Of a DNA stretch of 64,000 nucleotides, positions 43,456 through 55,654 are shown in pieces. Source of the DNA: Termitomyces sp. T153 (lineage: Eukaryota > Basidiomycota > Agaricomycetes > Agaricales > Lyophyllaceae); NCBI GenBank assembly GCA_018296165.2, contig JACKQL020000039.1:124001-188000 (forward strand), read 5' to 3'. Within the stretch, counting starts at the first letter, position 1, and the number at the start of each line of letters is the position of its first letter. The notes below the pieces were generated by a model that saw nothing but the letters and a program-made list of their open reading frames with translations, was not told the DNA's origin and made no database searches. The position numbers and the translations under genes are program-made.

Positions 43456-45443
43456 CTATACTCGTGAAGAGCGATAGCCGAATCTTGTCCCGCTTTTCTG
43501 ACGCTCGACATCCCGAGCTCTAGAGCGTTGGTTGCGGATATCCATCATCAACTGTTTTCCCACAGGAGAGAGCTCCGAAGACGACGCTGGAGAGGGTGTG
43601 TTACCAGGCGGTGGGCGGAACACCGATGGCGTCACTGCCGTTCGAAAGAGCGATTTCGATTCAGACTTGGAGCGTATCGGAGTCGAAGGAAGTATAGAGT
43701 TAACAGAAAGTTGAGGGCCGTTCTCCTTGTCAAGCTCAGGATGAATGGGCCGAACGGAACTTCCTCTTTTTGAGAGACGAGTTGGTGGACCTATCTCAAT
43801 ATTGCGCGAGCGCGCCGAAGACGAAGAACTATCTGAAGGTACTCGTTTCTGCCGATGCTTGCGAAGAGCAGGAGTGAAAGAATCGTTCCGATGGGCTGCA
43901 GCGACTTCGGCGTTTGTTTCTCTCACTGTGAGTGTGGATATGCGTTTCATTTTACTGCTGTTCGACGACAATCTCCTATAAGGGGACCTTGCGCCACGAG
44001 GAATACGGCTCGGTGTGGCGGCCTTTCCTGAAGGTGTTGGGGCTGTGATGATAACTCTTGTTGGCGCATTAACGAGGTTCTCCACGCTTCGCCCGTTGGG
44101 GGCTACCCACACAGTCTCAATGGCATTAGCAGGAGTATTTATTGTGGAAGCATTGTTGGATTGAGAAACAGAGGGTAGATTCATCTGAATGTCATCATTT
44201 GGCTGGTTGGGAGGTCGCATGGCCATTGTTGAATGAGTAGGGTCCATAACGTTCATAGGATCATCAGAAAAGTGACCTCGATGGCTTCGGCTCGAAGATG
44301 CATCATGGGACAAGACACTGGAGGCATTGGGGAGTTCAGGTAGAGAGCTATCCAACTGGTCATTATATGCGGAACGCCTTCGCTCCGTCAAGAATTGAAA
44401 GACCTGTGAAGCTCTTCGGGGAGTGGTTGGATCACATTGTTTATAGGGGTTCCCCATAGACATAATTTCAGCGGAGATAATGGAGTCGGCAACGCTCAAC
44501 TCCACTTCCATAGATGAGATATCTGGATTTTCGTATGTAGTCATAGAGAAATCATTGTCCGTGGCAAATGAAAGGTCGTTGTTCGGGTGAGTGTTAGGGG
44601 TAGAAGGAGTGGGGAGGTCGACGGAAGATGTAGCAGAAGATGCACTGTCGCCCTCACTATAGGAAAGCGTAAATGCATGAAGCAATGCAGGAGATAACAC
44701 ATACCCTAAGAATCGCTCCGCCCATGAAATATCACCTTCGGTGGAACCAGCTTCATTGCTATTCCTTGAAGTTATGCCCGCAGATTCACCCAGTAATTCA
44801 CGTAGGGTAGACCCATTCCTGCGAGTTTGAGGACGTTCACGTTTCTCAGGAGAGGGAAGATTGTTGGAAAAGGCTTCATCTGGAATGCGCCCATGTTCAT
44901 CATACATCGAGAGTAGACTGGCTACAGAGGGATGCGAGCGAAGTTCTAGGAGATGGGAAGAGACTTCCTTGTTTTCAGAGACATGCTCATTCGCTGTCGC
45001 ATCACCGGAGAAACTTGAATGGGCTTTCTGCGACTCGGCAGGAGTGTGTTGCTTGCGTTTATGTACTGTCACATTATATGTCCCACGGCGGCTAATCGTG
45101 CTGCTGGCAATACTAGTCGTTGATTCTCCGCGAGTTCGTATAGCATTCGCGTCTGGAGCTTGAAGAACGTCGTTGATTGGATGAGCTACATTTCAGTCTT
45201 CAGTATCCATCAACTCGTGGGTGAAGCAGATAGGAGCTCACGCAGCGGAGGTAGTGAGGAATATTCGACTTCGGATACTACTGTGTAACGGGTAGATGAA
45301 GAACGCAGAAGGCGACCTATAACAGCCTCGTGCTCTTCCTCTTCGAGAGCACGTAACTTAGGGTCCGCATTGCGAACGACGTGCGGATGCTGTTTCTTGT
45401 TCTTCTTGCTGCCAAGTGAGAACATGCGCTTCAAGAACCCCAT
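43456..45443 (-). CDS. hypothetical Ser/Thr-rich protein
   Basis: Minus strand. ATG 45443 (MGFLKRMFSLGSKKNKKQ), an exon to about 45238, an intron GTGAGC...ATGTAG, then the main exon (PINDVLQAPDANAIRTRGES). A second short intron (GTATGTG...CTATAG, near 44660-44710) joins AERFLG to EGDSASS. The rest is one frame to 43456. Hydrophilic, Ser/Thr/Pro-rich, with SPYRRLSSNSSKMKRIST, ELDKENGPQLSVNSILPSTP and a C-terminus SPVGKQLMMDIRNQRSRARD. Many S/T-P sites suggest phosphorylation by proline-directed kinases. No domain recognised. Confidence 0.75.
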
Positions 45444-45798
45444 GGATAGTATAAGTTGGGTCTGAGTGCTGGTTGTTTGCGTCAAAGTCGTAAAGAGTCG
45501 TAAAAGCAAAGAGGAGGAAATGAACTTGAACCAAATACCGTACAAACGCGAACTACACGTGACCGTTCGCTTCCTGTTATCAGCCTGTTATTAACTTAAA
45601 GTTGTTTTCAATTTCAATTCGGACTCTCCACTACTCTCCAGCGCAACTCAGCAAGCTCTGTCCTACTGATCAACTACCAGTATTCTGCTCGATTTAGTGC
45701 TAGGAATAGGATTATACGAGTCGTGTATGTCGACTTCCTTGATCCTTGCAAGTTTCAGAGTGTCTGATGCATAGAGAATTTGCCGATAGCTTCTTATC

Positions 45799-46255
45799 AT
45801 GTCTATGATATCCACTCAAATGGAACACTACATGGTCCCAAACACTGGAAGCACAGCCAGAGACTTTTGTATGCTAGAACGAAATCTTTTGTCACACTTA
45901 AAGCTTGCTCTCCTACTTTCGCTCTTATCATCTTCCCTCCTCTTACGTGCCCGCTTGGTGCCTGAACCCGAAGGAACACCTTCCAAGACAGAGGATTCGA
46001 CGAGCTTACCCCTTGCCGGGATACAGCTAGCCGCCTCTTTGGCGACAATAATAGCCGGTATTTGGGAATTCCATACAGGCTACCGTGACATAAGAGACAT
46101 GCGAGCTTTTTTGATTGGGGTGAAGTAAGGCACTAATTTTGTTCACCTATAATTTCTGGATGTCTCAAATTTCTCTCAGTCCGCATCTTGCTATAATGAC
46201 TGTTGTTGTCGTCGCTATCTTCGCGACTTGTGTCGTTCTTCTTGTTGCACATTGA
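45799..46255 (+). CDS. DUF202-family small membrane protein
   Basis: Plus strand. ATG 45799, one intron (46125-46179), stop 46253-46255. The family motif appears as ARDFCMLERNLLSHLKLALL (usually AxERTFLSWLRT), followed by a membrane segment (LSLLSSSLLLRARL), a second (LPLAGIQLAASLATIIAGIW) and, after the intron, a third (MTVVVVAIFATCVVLLVAH). Around 127 residues with three membrane spans fits DUF202 proteins of fungal vacuolar or other internal membranes. It is divergent from the gene at 43456-45443, sharing a 355-bp promoter region. Confidence 0.75.
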
Positions 46256-46964
46256 CGGCTGTAAAACCACCTGGTAAACTCTGATCTCGTTCTGAAGTTC
46301 TATAAAGTTCCTTCTCATCTGTTACAGCCCAGATTTTTTTTTTTGGTTATGACCCTCCTATATCACATGAAAGCTTTGTCACGGTTATATCTCAAGTGTA
46401 ATATTTAGCTATTTTCACATATTTGATTCCTACGTAAACCATCGACCGAGGTTTGATATAGCTTCGGAACGAATTGACCCTTTCGTCTGCTTTAGACTAC
46501 TCGACTTCCTAACACGATTCGTGGAATGGATGGGGTTCACAATTGTCTTTATATACGCCCATGTGCCTTTGACCGTGACTATTAAGCGAAGCTTCGTCGG
46601 TGCATTACAAGATGTTCTAAGTCGGGGCGTTACATATAAATTTAGTGGCTCCATTCCCCAGTGGAACCAACTGACCGATGATCGCGGACCGCCGATATTT
46701 GCTATCGAAGACTAGCTTCTGTGCAGTATACATCTCCTAAGTATCAGCGGACGTACAAAGAAGCCCTATTGCGGGTTGGTCGAACACAGGCGTGTATCGA
46801 GGTCGAAGTACATGACTCATAAAAAAGCTGCGAGTTTCCGGATAGATGCCAGTCGATCATCCTAGATCTGATGGTACGATCCAAATTTAATTTAAAAGGA
46901 CAACCACGGTTTTCTACTTGGTTTATTTGCCCACTCCCCTTTCTCCCTTTTTTCCTTGTCACGA
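46256..46964. other. intergenic, no gene seen
   Basis: AT-rich spacer with a CT-rich tract (CTCCCCTTTCTCCCTTTTTTCC, cut at 46933-46955) just before the MTHFR start, typical of a fungal promoter. A plus-strand frame at 46521-46715 has no support. Confidence 0.5.
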
Positions 46965-49136
46965 ATGAAAATCAGTCAAAAGATTGAGAAACAGCAAAAG
47001 GAGGGCAAAGTATGGTGGTCTTTCGAGTACTTCCCACCTCGGACAGCTCAGGTATGTGAACATCGGCTCCAACCGTCCCAACTGATCATATGTTCAGGGT
47101 TTGCAAAATCTTTTGGATCGCATAGAGCGCATGAGAGCCTTGGGCCCTGAATTCATAGACATCACATGGTGAATTTTCACAATGCCTGCTTCTATGCCTA
47201 ATATGAATCCTTGCTCAGGAATGCAGGTGGACGAACATCCGACCTGACCTCAGAGATGGTCAAGACATGCCAAGGCCTGATTGGAATAGAGACTTGCATG
47301 CACCTAACGTGCACCAATATGCCTAAGGAGAAAGTCGACATTGCCTTACGGGTGCGCGATCAGATTATAGCCAATGTCACGCTATTAACCTATGTACCTT
47401 CAGGAAGCAAAGGCCCATGGTTGTAGAAACGTCCTTGCTCTTAGGGGAGACCCACCAGCAGGTCAAGAAGCATGGGAGGCAGTAGAAGGTGGTTTCATAC
47501 ATGGCATCGACCTTGTGCGACACATTCGCAAGAATTATGGCGATTATTTCGACATCGCCGTCCCAGGCTTCCCACAGTTTCAACTCTTGCCCCCTGCGGA
47601 GCGTGATCTCGAGATGAAATATCTCAAGGAAAAGATCGATGCCGGCGTCGACTTCATTTTCACTCAGATGTTCTACGACGTCGAAATTTTCATTGACTGG
47701 GTCAAGGCCGTTCGTGCAGCCGGCATCACCATTCCCATTGTCCCAGGCATCGCTCCAATTCAGACTTGGAATGGTTTCATGCGTGCAACGAGTTTGGCGA
47801 AGACCGTCATTCCACAATTCTTCATGGATGCTCTAGAACCTCACAGGAACGACGACGAAAAAGTTAGAGCAATAGGAACTAAGCTCGTGGCCGATATGTG
47901 CAGACGGATACTAAAGGAAGACCTTGGAATTCTCGGATTACATTTTTACACGATGAACCTTGAGAAGGCGACGAAGATGCTTTTGGAGGAGCTTAATCTG
48001 GTTCCTCGAGTGGAAACCCTCAAGCCCTTACCCTGGCGACAGGTAACGACACAACACCGCCGCTTCATTTCCTGGCCCTGACTCACTTTTTCTCTAGTCC
48101 CTTACTCCCAACAGGCGACAAGAGACCATCCGCCCCATCTTCTGGGCAAATAGGACGAAATCGTATATCTCGCGTACCGAGAATTGGGACGAGTATCCGA
48201 ATGGACGTTTTGGTGATTCGAGGAGTCCGGCTTATGGTGAATTAGATGGATACGGTGTATGGTTCAAACAATCGGTACGGATTATATCAAATATGCTCCT
48301 TGATCTTTCCCTCAACCACTTTCAGAAAGAGGATGCAATCAAACTTTGGGGCTACCCAACCTCCTTCTCTGACATTTCGTCTCTCTTTGCACGTTTCTGC
48401 AAAAAGCAGCTCGCAGCTCTTCCCTGGTCCGATCAGGCGCCATCCTCGGAGACAGCCGTTATCTCTTCACAACTCGCACAAATGAATGATTTGGGCTTCC
48501 TTACCATCAATTCTCAGCCAGCTGTGAATGGCGCTCGAAGTGACGACAAAGTACATGGTTGGGGCCCAAGCAACGGATACGTTTACCAGAAAGTATGCAC
48601 ATAGCTTTTCATGTGTCTAACGGTTCCTAATTACTAATAGGCTTATCTGGAATTCTTCGTTAATTCTGCCCTTCTTGACCTCCTTCTCAAATATATAGAG
48701 CGGGATAGCAACATTACTTACTATGTTATCAACAGCCGTGGAGACTTGAAGACCAACACTCATTCTGACGGCCCCAACGCCGTGACTTGGGGCGTGTTCC
48801 CTGGTAAAGAAATTGTCCAGCCTACTATTGTAGAAGCTATCAGCTTCATGGCATGGAAGGCATGTTTTTCTTACCCTCCATTGATTCAATCTACTTAGGG
48901 CGCGCTATTAGGACGAAGCCTATGAGCTAGGACAACAGTGGGCTCAGATTTACGACGAGGATTCTCCCTCTAGGAAATTGATTTCTGATTTCATGGAGAC
49001 ATCGTCCCTAGTCAACGTTGTGCATAACGACTTCCAAGATCTAGAGGCCATCTTCAAGCCCTTCTTCCTGGCTGGCGAGGAATATCGTGCTCTTAATGCT
49101 ACGTCACCCATTGTCAATGGCATCATTGAGCATTAA
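46965..49136 (+). CDS. MET13: methylenetetrahydrofolate reductase
   Basis: Reduces 5,10-methylene-THF to 5-methyl-THF with an FAD cofactor for methionine synthesis. Exons: 46965-47051, 47098-47168, 47219-47351, 47404-48042, 48098-48274, 48326-48592, 48641-48859, 48912-49136. The N-terminal catalytic barrel shows FEYFPPRTAQGLQNLLDRI, IDITWNAGGRTSDLTSEMV, TCMHLTCTNMPK, NVLALRGDPP, DFIFTQMFYD and FYTMNLEKA. The C-terminal regulatory domain carries RPIFWANRTKSYI, KEDAIKLWGYP, NGYVYQK, YYVINSRGDL, VTWGVFPGKEI and FMAWK. The last intron is GC-AG (48860-48911). Full length, start chosen at the first ATG before KISQKIEKQQKEGK. Fungi often have two paralogues (MET12/MET13); which one is not certain. 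Confidence 0.95.
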
Positions 49137-49325
49137 TTGTTTGTGACCATTGGTTCCTATTTTCCTTGTTTAACCCTCGCTTTATGTATCATGTGCATGA
49201 TTTTTGATCTCATATTTTCATAGACTGCATTCGGGGTTCAACCCCCCGTTGTTTCTTTTTACGATTTTCTGGATACTGACATACCACTATGACACATTAC
49301 ACATCCCATATCCTCACGCATTGTA

Positions 49326-49435
49326 TCTACATTATACTCCCTTGCATCAACTGCATCGAACCTGTATACTGGTATCACTATCTACATTATACTCCCCTGC
49401 ATCAACTGCATCATGCCTGTGTATTGGTATCATCA
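49326..49435 (+). repeat. 55-bp tandem duplication downstream of MTHFR
   Basis: Two near-identical 55-bp units start at 49326 and 49381 (TCTACATTATACTCCCYTGC, ATCAACTGCATC, GGTATCA). They differ at a few bases only. They lie in the 3' flank between MTHFR and the convergent ELMO gene. Confidence 0.85.
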
Positions 49436-49534
49436 CACTCATCGTTCTGGTCTCGACACGGAATGATAACACTTTACAGCTTTGAAGAAAGGCATTTCAG
49501 AGTGTGAACTACGTATGACAAAGGGTGATTACGT

Positions 49535-52493
49535 CTACACTAAGTCTGAAAAGAAGAAATCCGTATTGGCAGGAGGTGGACCCGCAACCAGCCCAGTGGG
49601 TATCTCGACTTTCTCTGCTGAAAGATCTGCAAAGAGTTCAGTATCCGTCAAAATTATCCACAAGGCTATATCTTGACATCACACCTAGAAGTTTGATCTT
49701 TAAGCCAATTTCCGTGAGCGCTTGAACGAAGCTCGCCGTTTCTTTTGAAGCAACGTGTCCCCCATCTCTCCTAAGCATATTCAATCCATCAGTCCAATCA
49801 GCCCATCGTGACTGATCAGGAGCTATCTGATCTGCTAAAGAACCCTCATGGGCGCTTAGCAAAGAAAACGAAAGGGGAGACGGAATGAGAGGAGAAGTTG
49901 GCGGAAGGCCATTCTCGTCTCTCAAAACATTTGGCGGCGGCACACATGTCCCTGTCGCTATCTCGCTGATCATCGACACGTCGATTCTCTCAGGTAGGTC
50001 TTCAAGGCCGTTACGAACAGGAAATTTCACAGCAGAATCTACGTAATGAAGATACTTTGAGCCGGTGTCCTGACATAAGGTGTAAACTTTCAGTTCAACA
50101 GAAACGTCTGTCACGAGTGATGAGAGATTTCACCAAGCGCATGAAACGCCAAGGGCGGCCCGGTCGACGGGCGGACTCTCGCGGCGACGACTGAGGTAAG
50201 GCATTAACAAACCAGGCACCTTGTAAAAGGCACTGGATTCGTTGTTGTCGAACGAACTCGTAAGATTCCTTATAAAGTTTGTTTCGTAGATTCCTGGACA
50301 AAGATAGATAAGACAGATTTTGAAAATCTAGACTCAGGAGAAACTCACCGAACAGGAATTTTACTGAGAAGATCATCTTCCAACTCCAATTCTTTCATTT
50401 GGCGACCCCTAACTTCACGATATTCCTGTTCATTGAAATCGTGTTCGACATCGTGCCAAGGGCGAACATTCTCGCTCCGCAAGGCAACCTTAACTCTTGT
50501 GTGGTTTTGTGAGCAGATATGAAAGCTGACGTGTGATATAGTACATACTGACTGCGCACTAGGGCAGACACACGCGTGAAGTCTTCTGTAGCAGCACCGC
50601 TCTCTGTCCACATTCGGAGAAAGAAACGAGTTGCCAGAGAATGAACTTTGTAAAAGTCGAGGAAGAAGGGTTGAAACGCCGTTGATGTTGAATCTGGAGA
50701 TTTAGAAAGGCCATCAATATATTTTACCATAAAGAAGAATGGCGGATTCAACTGACACCCTGGAGCGAAGATAGCCCAATGTTCAGACAGAAGCTCGACT
50801 ACTTCATTGGAAGCCTTGGCAATGGAACATCTACGTTGCGGACTTCGACTGAGCTGTTCCAACACGAGCTACAGAACGATCGGAAATTCACCCATGAAAC
50901 ATAACAAATAGACCATACTTTCGAAAAATCTGGATCGTGTTCTACGAATTTTTTCTGTTATCATACAGTCAACGGATGGTAGGTGAAAGTGCAATTGGAA
51001 TAAGACATACCAAACAGTCAAGCCCTAGAACACCAACTTCACTGAACTCTTGCACCATGTTCTCGGTCTCAAAACCTAATTTTCGCCACTTCAGGAGATT
51101 ACCTTGCTCGTCGGTCTCTTCATCTAATTTAGAGCTTGCCCAGATATAGGCCAAGGCAGCAGCGTGTGATGGTTCCACCTCCGGATCGACCAGTGTAGTC
51201 TTCCTACGGTACGTGACCCGCACAATATTAGCTTGGAAATCAAGAATACATGAAGTCAAGTCCTCCATAATGTGTAATGACATCAACCGCTGGAATCAAA
51301 CAATTTTTGAGTTTTGTACACTGTTAAGTTTTTGGACGTTGGTAACACTTACGATGACTGCTTTTCGTACATTCAATTTTTCCAGCTCATCGATGAATTC
51401 TTCCCACCAAGAGTCACTTGCATGCGTTAATAGAGAGTTAATGAGCATCATGCTATTATAGTCCAATACGGTCGCAATGACAGTCAGCCAGAGCTGATTC
51501 ATAACATCTGAACATACCTATACTGCGCCATTGCGGTATCTGCGCTCCCCAATCGATTGACAACGGTTTCTAACAACCTCTCTTCTTTCCGCATCTGCGC
51601 AAAGACCACTCTAAATCCATATTGATATACCGAATCGGGTAGGGCTGGCGGAGGACTTTGGCTTGAACTCGCTACCAACGATCCAGGGGCATTCAAAGGA
51701 TCCGCTTCCACAAGTTTCTTCAAGATAGCGGTTGCAGGGCGGCAGACGTTAATCAGCGAGGTGGGAGAAGATAATATTTGGACAACTTTGAAAATGAACT
51801 TATCATCGAGTGTTGCCCACCCATAATCGAGCTCCATGAGATTCTGCATTGCCGTCAATGCGTACTGATAAAAAGGTCAGAGGTCCATTGCCAGGAAGTT
51901 CATTGTAATAACACACAGCTAAAGTATTGCCGTTTGATTCATCAATCACAGAGACCAATCCACGCAAGCCATTGTGATCAATAAACTCTTGAGCAAATTG
52001 CTCTTCCTGATAGATGATCTGTTTAGGAGTGTGAGGCTTGAAAAGAACATATCAACCGCACACGTATGAATTTTTGCAGGGTAAATAAAGTTAGTCTCAA
52101 AGTCCTCTCGGTCCGTTGACTGAGCTTGGCGACTATTTCCCTGGCCTCGCGAGATGGCGCGTTAACAAGCCTTGCAGGGTCTTATTGGTATTTGACAAAC
52201 TGTAGAGAAAAGGAGGGTACGTACTTCAGGTTAACCTTGCCCTTGATCTTCTTCCTCAGATTATCATTGGTGACAAGTTCATCCGTCTCATCTCTCAAGG
52301 CGAAGTTGGCTGGCGATTCCTTGATTTTCAGGTTGATGCACAGCTGTTTTACCACGTCATCAACCGTCAATGCAGGATCGATTCTTGCCCGGACAGTAGA
52401 ACCCTCGAGGGTTGTGACGTTGTTGGTAGGAACCAAGGCAACCGATCTAACTTGGGTACCATTGGTGCTAGACGAGGCTCCGTTGGAGGTCAT
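49535..52493 (-). CDS. ELMO/CED-12-family protein
   Basis: Minus strand, ATG 52493 (MTSNGASSSTNGTQVRSVAL), stop 49535-49537. The N-terminal ubiquitin-like part (VDDVVKQLCINLKIKESPAN) is followed by armadillo-type repeats (QFAQEFIDHNGLRGLVSVID, ALTAMQNLMELDYGWATL, INVCRPATAILKKLVEADP). The ELMO domain comes next (WRKLGFETENMVQEFSEVGV LGLDCL, FLDFYKVHSLATRFFLRMW), then a helix and PH domain (LYKESYEFVRQQRIQCLLQG AWF) and a C-terminal LLDLSAEKVEIPTG. In animals ELMO with DOCK activates Rac; fungal relatives are tied to polarity. More than ten introns. Intron-exon ends in the middle are approximate. Confidence 0.87.
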
Positions 52494-53566
52494 GATTTAA
52501 CAGGCCGGAAAATATGATGATTCAATATGATTGCGAGCTACGGAACGGAAGGGTATAAACTTAGAAATGTAATTGCGCCAGTTAAGAAAAGTACGAGCAC
52601 TACAAAAAAGACTGCTCACAAACTATAGAGTATGGCACTTCACAGGAACGATTGCGACACTACTGCAGTTGCTAACGAAGAGATAGACATTAGTAGCTGT
52701 GATGAAAAACTCGAAAATATCAGAGAAGGGTAAATGTCATCCTAATGAATGGTTTATGAGAGCCCAATTTCTGACTGACGTGCAAATATCTCGAAATCAT
52801 CAAAGAAAAGAAAGAAAGGATGGATAAACTTACCGAAGAAGTTCCAAGTTTTAGTAGTACGCTATTTCTGAAAAAAAAAAAAGGTCAATGAGACCCGTTT
52901 TTTCAAAGCGCAGACGATATGTTGAATAAAAAAAATCAGATAAATGCGTATTTTGACATCCAAGATAGCTCAGACTGACGTGCAAATGTGTATAGAAATA
53001 ACATCATGTATGTAGATGAGGAAGAGTGAGTCACTAGAATCGATGCTCACCTGAATCCCTTGTGCTGTTACTGTTTGAAAGAGCCGGTCAGGGAACGAAG
53101 AAAGGACTGGAAACAGTTTAGAACGGAGAATTCTGCCGGTTTTCAACAAGCCACAACAAGCCACAGCATAGCCCCGATTATGTAATGATCGAGGGCTAGC
53201 CTCGATTTGGCGCTTTAGTCTCTTGTATGGCCACTTACCGCTTCAATGGCCAGATGACAGCTAGCCCAGTGGCATGTATGCCAGTGAGTATCCAGTGCTT
53301 GGCATTGTTCAAGCTATTTCTTTATTCGTTCAATATGGATTGCTCGTTTATTCCGGTTACGGTATCCACTGGTACCGTCCGGCGAGTAAGTAGTCGATTC
53401 GAAGACTTGGTAACCTCATTGCTCAAGATCTGGTGCTCTCATCCGTCTGTGATCTGTATATTTTTTCTCTCGAAGCGACATTCAACTTGCCCGCCCGAGT
53501 CAGCCGCATCTTTGTATAAATAGTTGATGGGCAAGGAATCCCTTAGAATTCTTGTCATCCTCTACC
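52494..53566 (-). promoter_or_regulatory. divergent promoter region with probable spliced 5' leader of the ELMO gene
   Basis: No convincing gene. On the minus strand, good splice signals occur without coding sense: donor CAG/GTGAGC (about 53053), a pyrimidine-rich acceptor TTTTTTTTTTCAG (about 52870), a 35-nt stretch and donor TCG/GTAAGT (about 52835). They would make non-coding 5' exons leading to the ELMO start. The plus-strand gene at 53567 starts from the other side. A 16-bp motif (GACTGACGTGCAAAT) occurs at 52775 and 52974. Confidence 0.4.
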
Positions 53567-55654
53567 ATGATGTCGGATTTGAATGGCCTTTCCTTATCTT
53601 TGAGTTTGGTTTCGACAAACTCAGCTAGTTCTTTCAATTTCGTCGACGTTCTGGATCCTGATGAATGCCAACTTCTGTCGCCATCTATCAGCCTCGAATC
53701 GCTTTGGTCGATCGACTCAGACGAAACTGTACCACCCTTTCCCGAACGACCTGCGGTTCGAATCACTCCTATGCTCCTTGATGATCGCTGCATGTCCCAT
53801 CCTTTTGGACGAGGTAAAAAGGGGCCGGACGACTTCAAAGTATTAACGTCAATCGCGACACCTCCCCGGATGAAGCACTTATTGTTGGAGCCACTGTGTA
53901 TCGACAGATGGGTAGTGAGTATTCATCTTGTCAGCTTTCGCTTCCAGCTTACATGTCTATCTCTGGAGGAAACGATATCAAAGAGAACTCCGCCTCCTGG
54001 TCACATCGCCTGGGAATCATCTCCGACTGCCAAAGAAAGTTCCTGGATCCCCTCAGGTTCTCTGTTCTCACCAAGCGACTTTAAGCATGCTCTTGTTCTC
54101 GCCAGGGGCGGTTACAGAAAGGCCCTCTCCGCCTTCAATCCCATATTACCGAGGATTAATGACCGTCGTCTGCCACAGTCCGGATCGTTTCGCAAAGCTC
54201 TCGTGTTCGAACACGAGATTACTCTTAACACAGAAGGGAAACAAAAACGATGGTCACTACAGGTCCCTGCTGCAAACATGAATCCGGAAATGGTCGATAT
54301 AATGCTTGAATTACAAGATTTAAACTCTTTTTTCAAGGATAGCTTAATCAATCTAGATGAAAATGTCGCGGTTTTAGAGAAGGAAAAGGATAGACTCAGT
54401 TCCGAGCCCCCAGCTCTAGTGTTATCTGATTCTCATAGCTCTTTCCCCCTACCTACTGGATCGTCGGTAAAGCCTCAGCGCGACTCATCTGTTCCTTTGG
54501 CTACTCGTCGAGGTAGACGGTTGCTTCCTCCTCTAGCACTCGGAGAAAAAATAGATAAAGACCCCTATCCAAGTATCCCGACGGCGTTTTTGGGCTCTCC
54601 GTCGACATACTCTCCTAAATTCGAGAGCGTCTTAGCTAGTAGCGGGCCCTCTCTGGACCTAGAACATATGGTTACGAATCTGAGGTCCCAATGTGTCTTT
54701 CCGCGGACAACCGACGACTTGAGCCCCAAATCACCAGTCCGTTCACCACTGTCTGAGATAAGCTTTACTGCTGCATCGGACTCAGAGAACACCAGCGATG
54801 ATGATTGGGCTTTCGCAGTATCTTTTCTGGATGAATTCGGCGAACAGGTAGCTGAACTCAAGTCAAGCCGAGCTGGCCCTCATCCAGTCATTGAGTCGAA
54901 GCCTGTCAGCTTGCCGCAAGATGCCTTGGGGACGTTCGATATGTTATCGAATGAGTCTCTGACACCTCGCGCACACAGCCCCGCGCACCCTCCTAGCCCG
55001 GTTCCTTCGACACCCCTTCCTTCGGTCCCGAGCCCTCAAGTACGCGAACCTTCATCGATGACGCCTTCGCCTCGTGGAATCCTCAAGAGTTCAAAGAACG
55101 TTAGATTTGCATCATTACCTGAAAAGCCCTCCGTCGACACGGGATATATATCAGCTACTCCAGGGGGAGCAGTAGGCTCTTCTATACCCACGGTTTCAAA
55201 GGCCAACTCACGTCCTCACACCTATTCACGATCATCGAAACAGGTCACCGTGAATTTATCTACTCCCGGTATCCCTTTACAAATACGACATAAAAAAAAC
55301 GAAAAGATCGAGAGTCCTCGCCCTCTATCTGCCTATCCAGAAGTTCCCCTCTCCAAAAAGCCTGCCTTCTCAATTCATCAATCTCCACTACGCCCCCATA
55401 GTACTGTTGCGGAGGCACGCAAGTCGACTCCCAACTTACTAGGTCGCCAACCCTTTGGGCGTTTGGACAATTGTGATGAGAATCAAAAGAAAAAAGAAAC
55501 CTCAGCGTCGCCATCGAGCAAGGCAGGCCTGCGTTGGACGATGAATGATATGACGTTCAGACGAGGCAGCACCTCAAATCAAACCACACCAGATGGAACT
55601 CCTCGAAGTCGCATGCCAGTTCCTCTTCGCAACATTCTGACTCGTTTTAAGTAG
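53567..55654 (+). CDS. hypothetical disordered protein with a PP1-type docking motif
   Basis: Plus strand, first ATG 53567 (MMSDLNGLSLSLSLVSTNSA), stop 55652-55654. A first part (to about 53915) ends at IDRW beside a possible donor; the frame also reads through, so the intron 53916-53970 is uncertain. Conserved-looking block: FKHALVLARGGYRKALSAFN, SFRKALVFEHEITLN, MVDIMLELQDLNSFF, then a short coiled coil (DENVAVLEKEKDRLSSEP). The second half is Ser/Pro-rich with GILKSSKNVRFASLPE, where KNVRF fits the RVxF rule for protein phosphatase 1 binding, and it ends MNDMTFRRGSTSNQTTP. No family recognised. Confidence 0.8.
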   Translation: MMSDLNGLSLSLSLVSTNSASSFNFVDVLDPDECQLLSPSISLESLWSIDSDETVPPFPERPAVRITPMLLDDRCMSHPFGRGKKGPDDFKVLTSIATPPRMKHLLLEPLCIDRWVVSIHLVSFRFQLTCLSLEETISKRTPPPGHIAWESSPTAKESSWIPSGSLFSPSDFKHALVLARGGYRKALSAFNPILPRINDRRLPQSGSFRKALVFEHEITLNTEGKQKRWSLQVPAANMNPEMVDIMLELQDLNSFFKDSLINLDENVAVLEKEKDRLSSEPPALVLSDSHSSFPLPTGSSVKPQRDSSVPLATRRGRRLLPPLALGEKIDKDPYPSIPTAFLGSPSTYSPKFESVLASSGPSLDLEHMVTNLRSQCVFPRTTDDLSPKSPVRSPLSEISFTAASDSENTSDDDWAFAVSFLDEFGEQVAELKSSRAGPHPVIESKPVSLPQDALGTFDMLSNESLTPRAHSPAHPPSPVPSTPLPSVPSPQVREPSSMTPSPRGILKSSKNVRFASLPEKPSVDTGYISATPGGAVGSSIPTVSKANSRPHTYSRSSKQVTVNLSTPGIPLQIRHKKNEKIESPRPLSAYPEVPLSKKPAFSIHQSPLRPHSTVAEARKSTPNLLGRQPFGRLDNCDENQKKKETSASPSSKAGLRWTMNDMTFRRGSTSNQTTPDGTPRSRMPVPLRNILTRFK

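Noticed and set aside
46521..46715. Plus-strand frame of 64 codons
   Set aside because: No motif, no intron support and lies in a promoter-like spacer.
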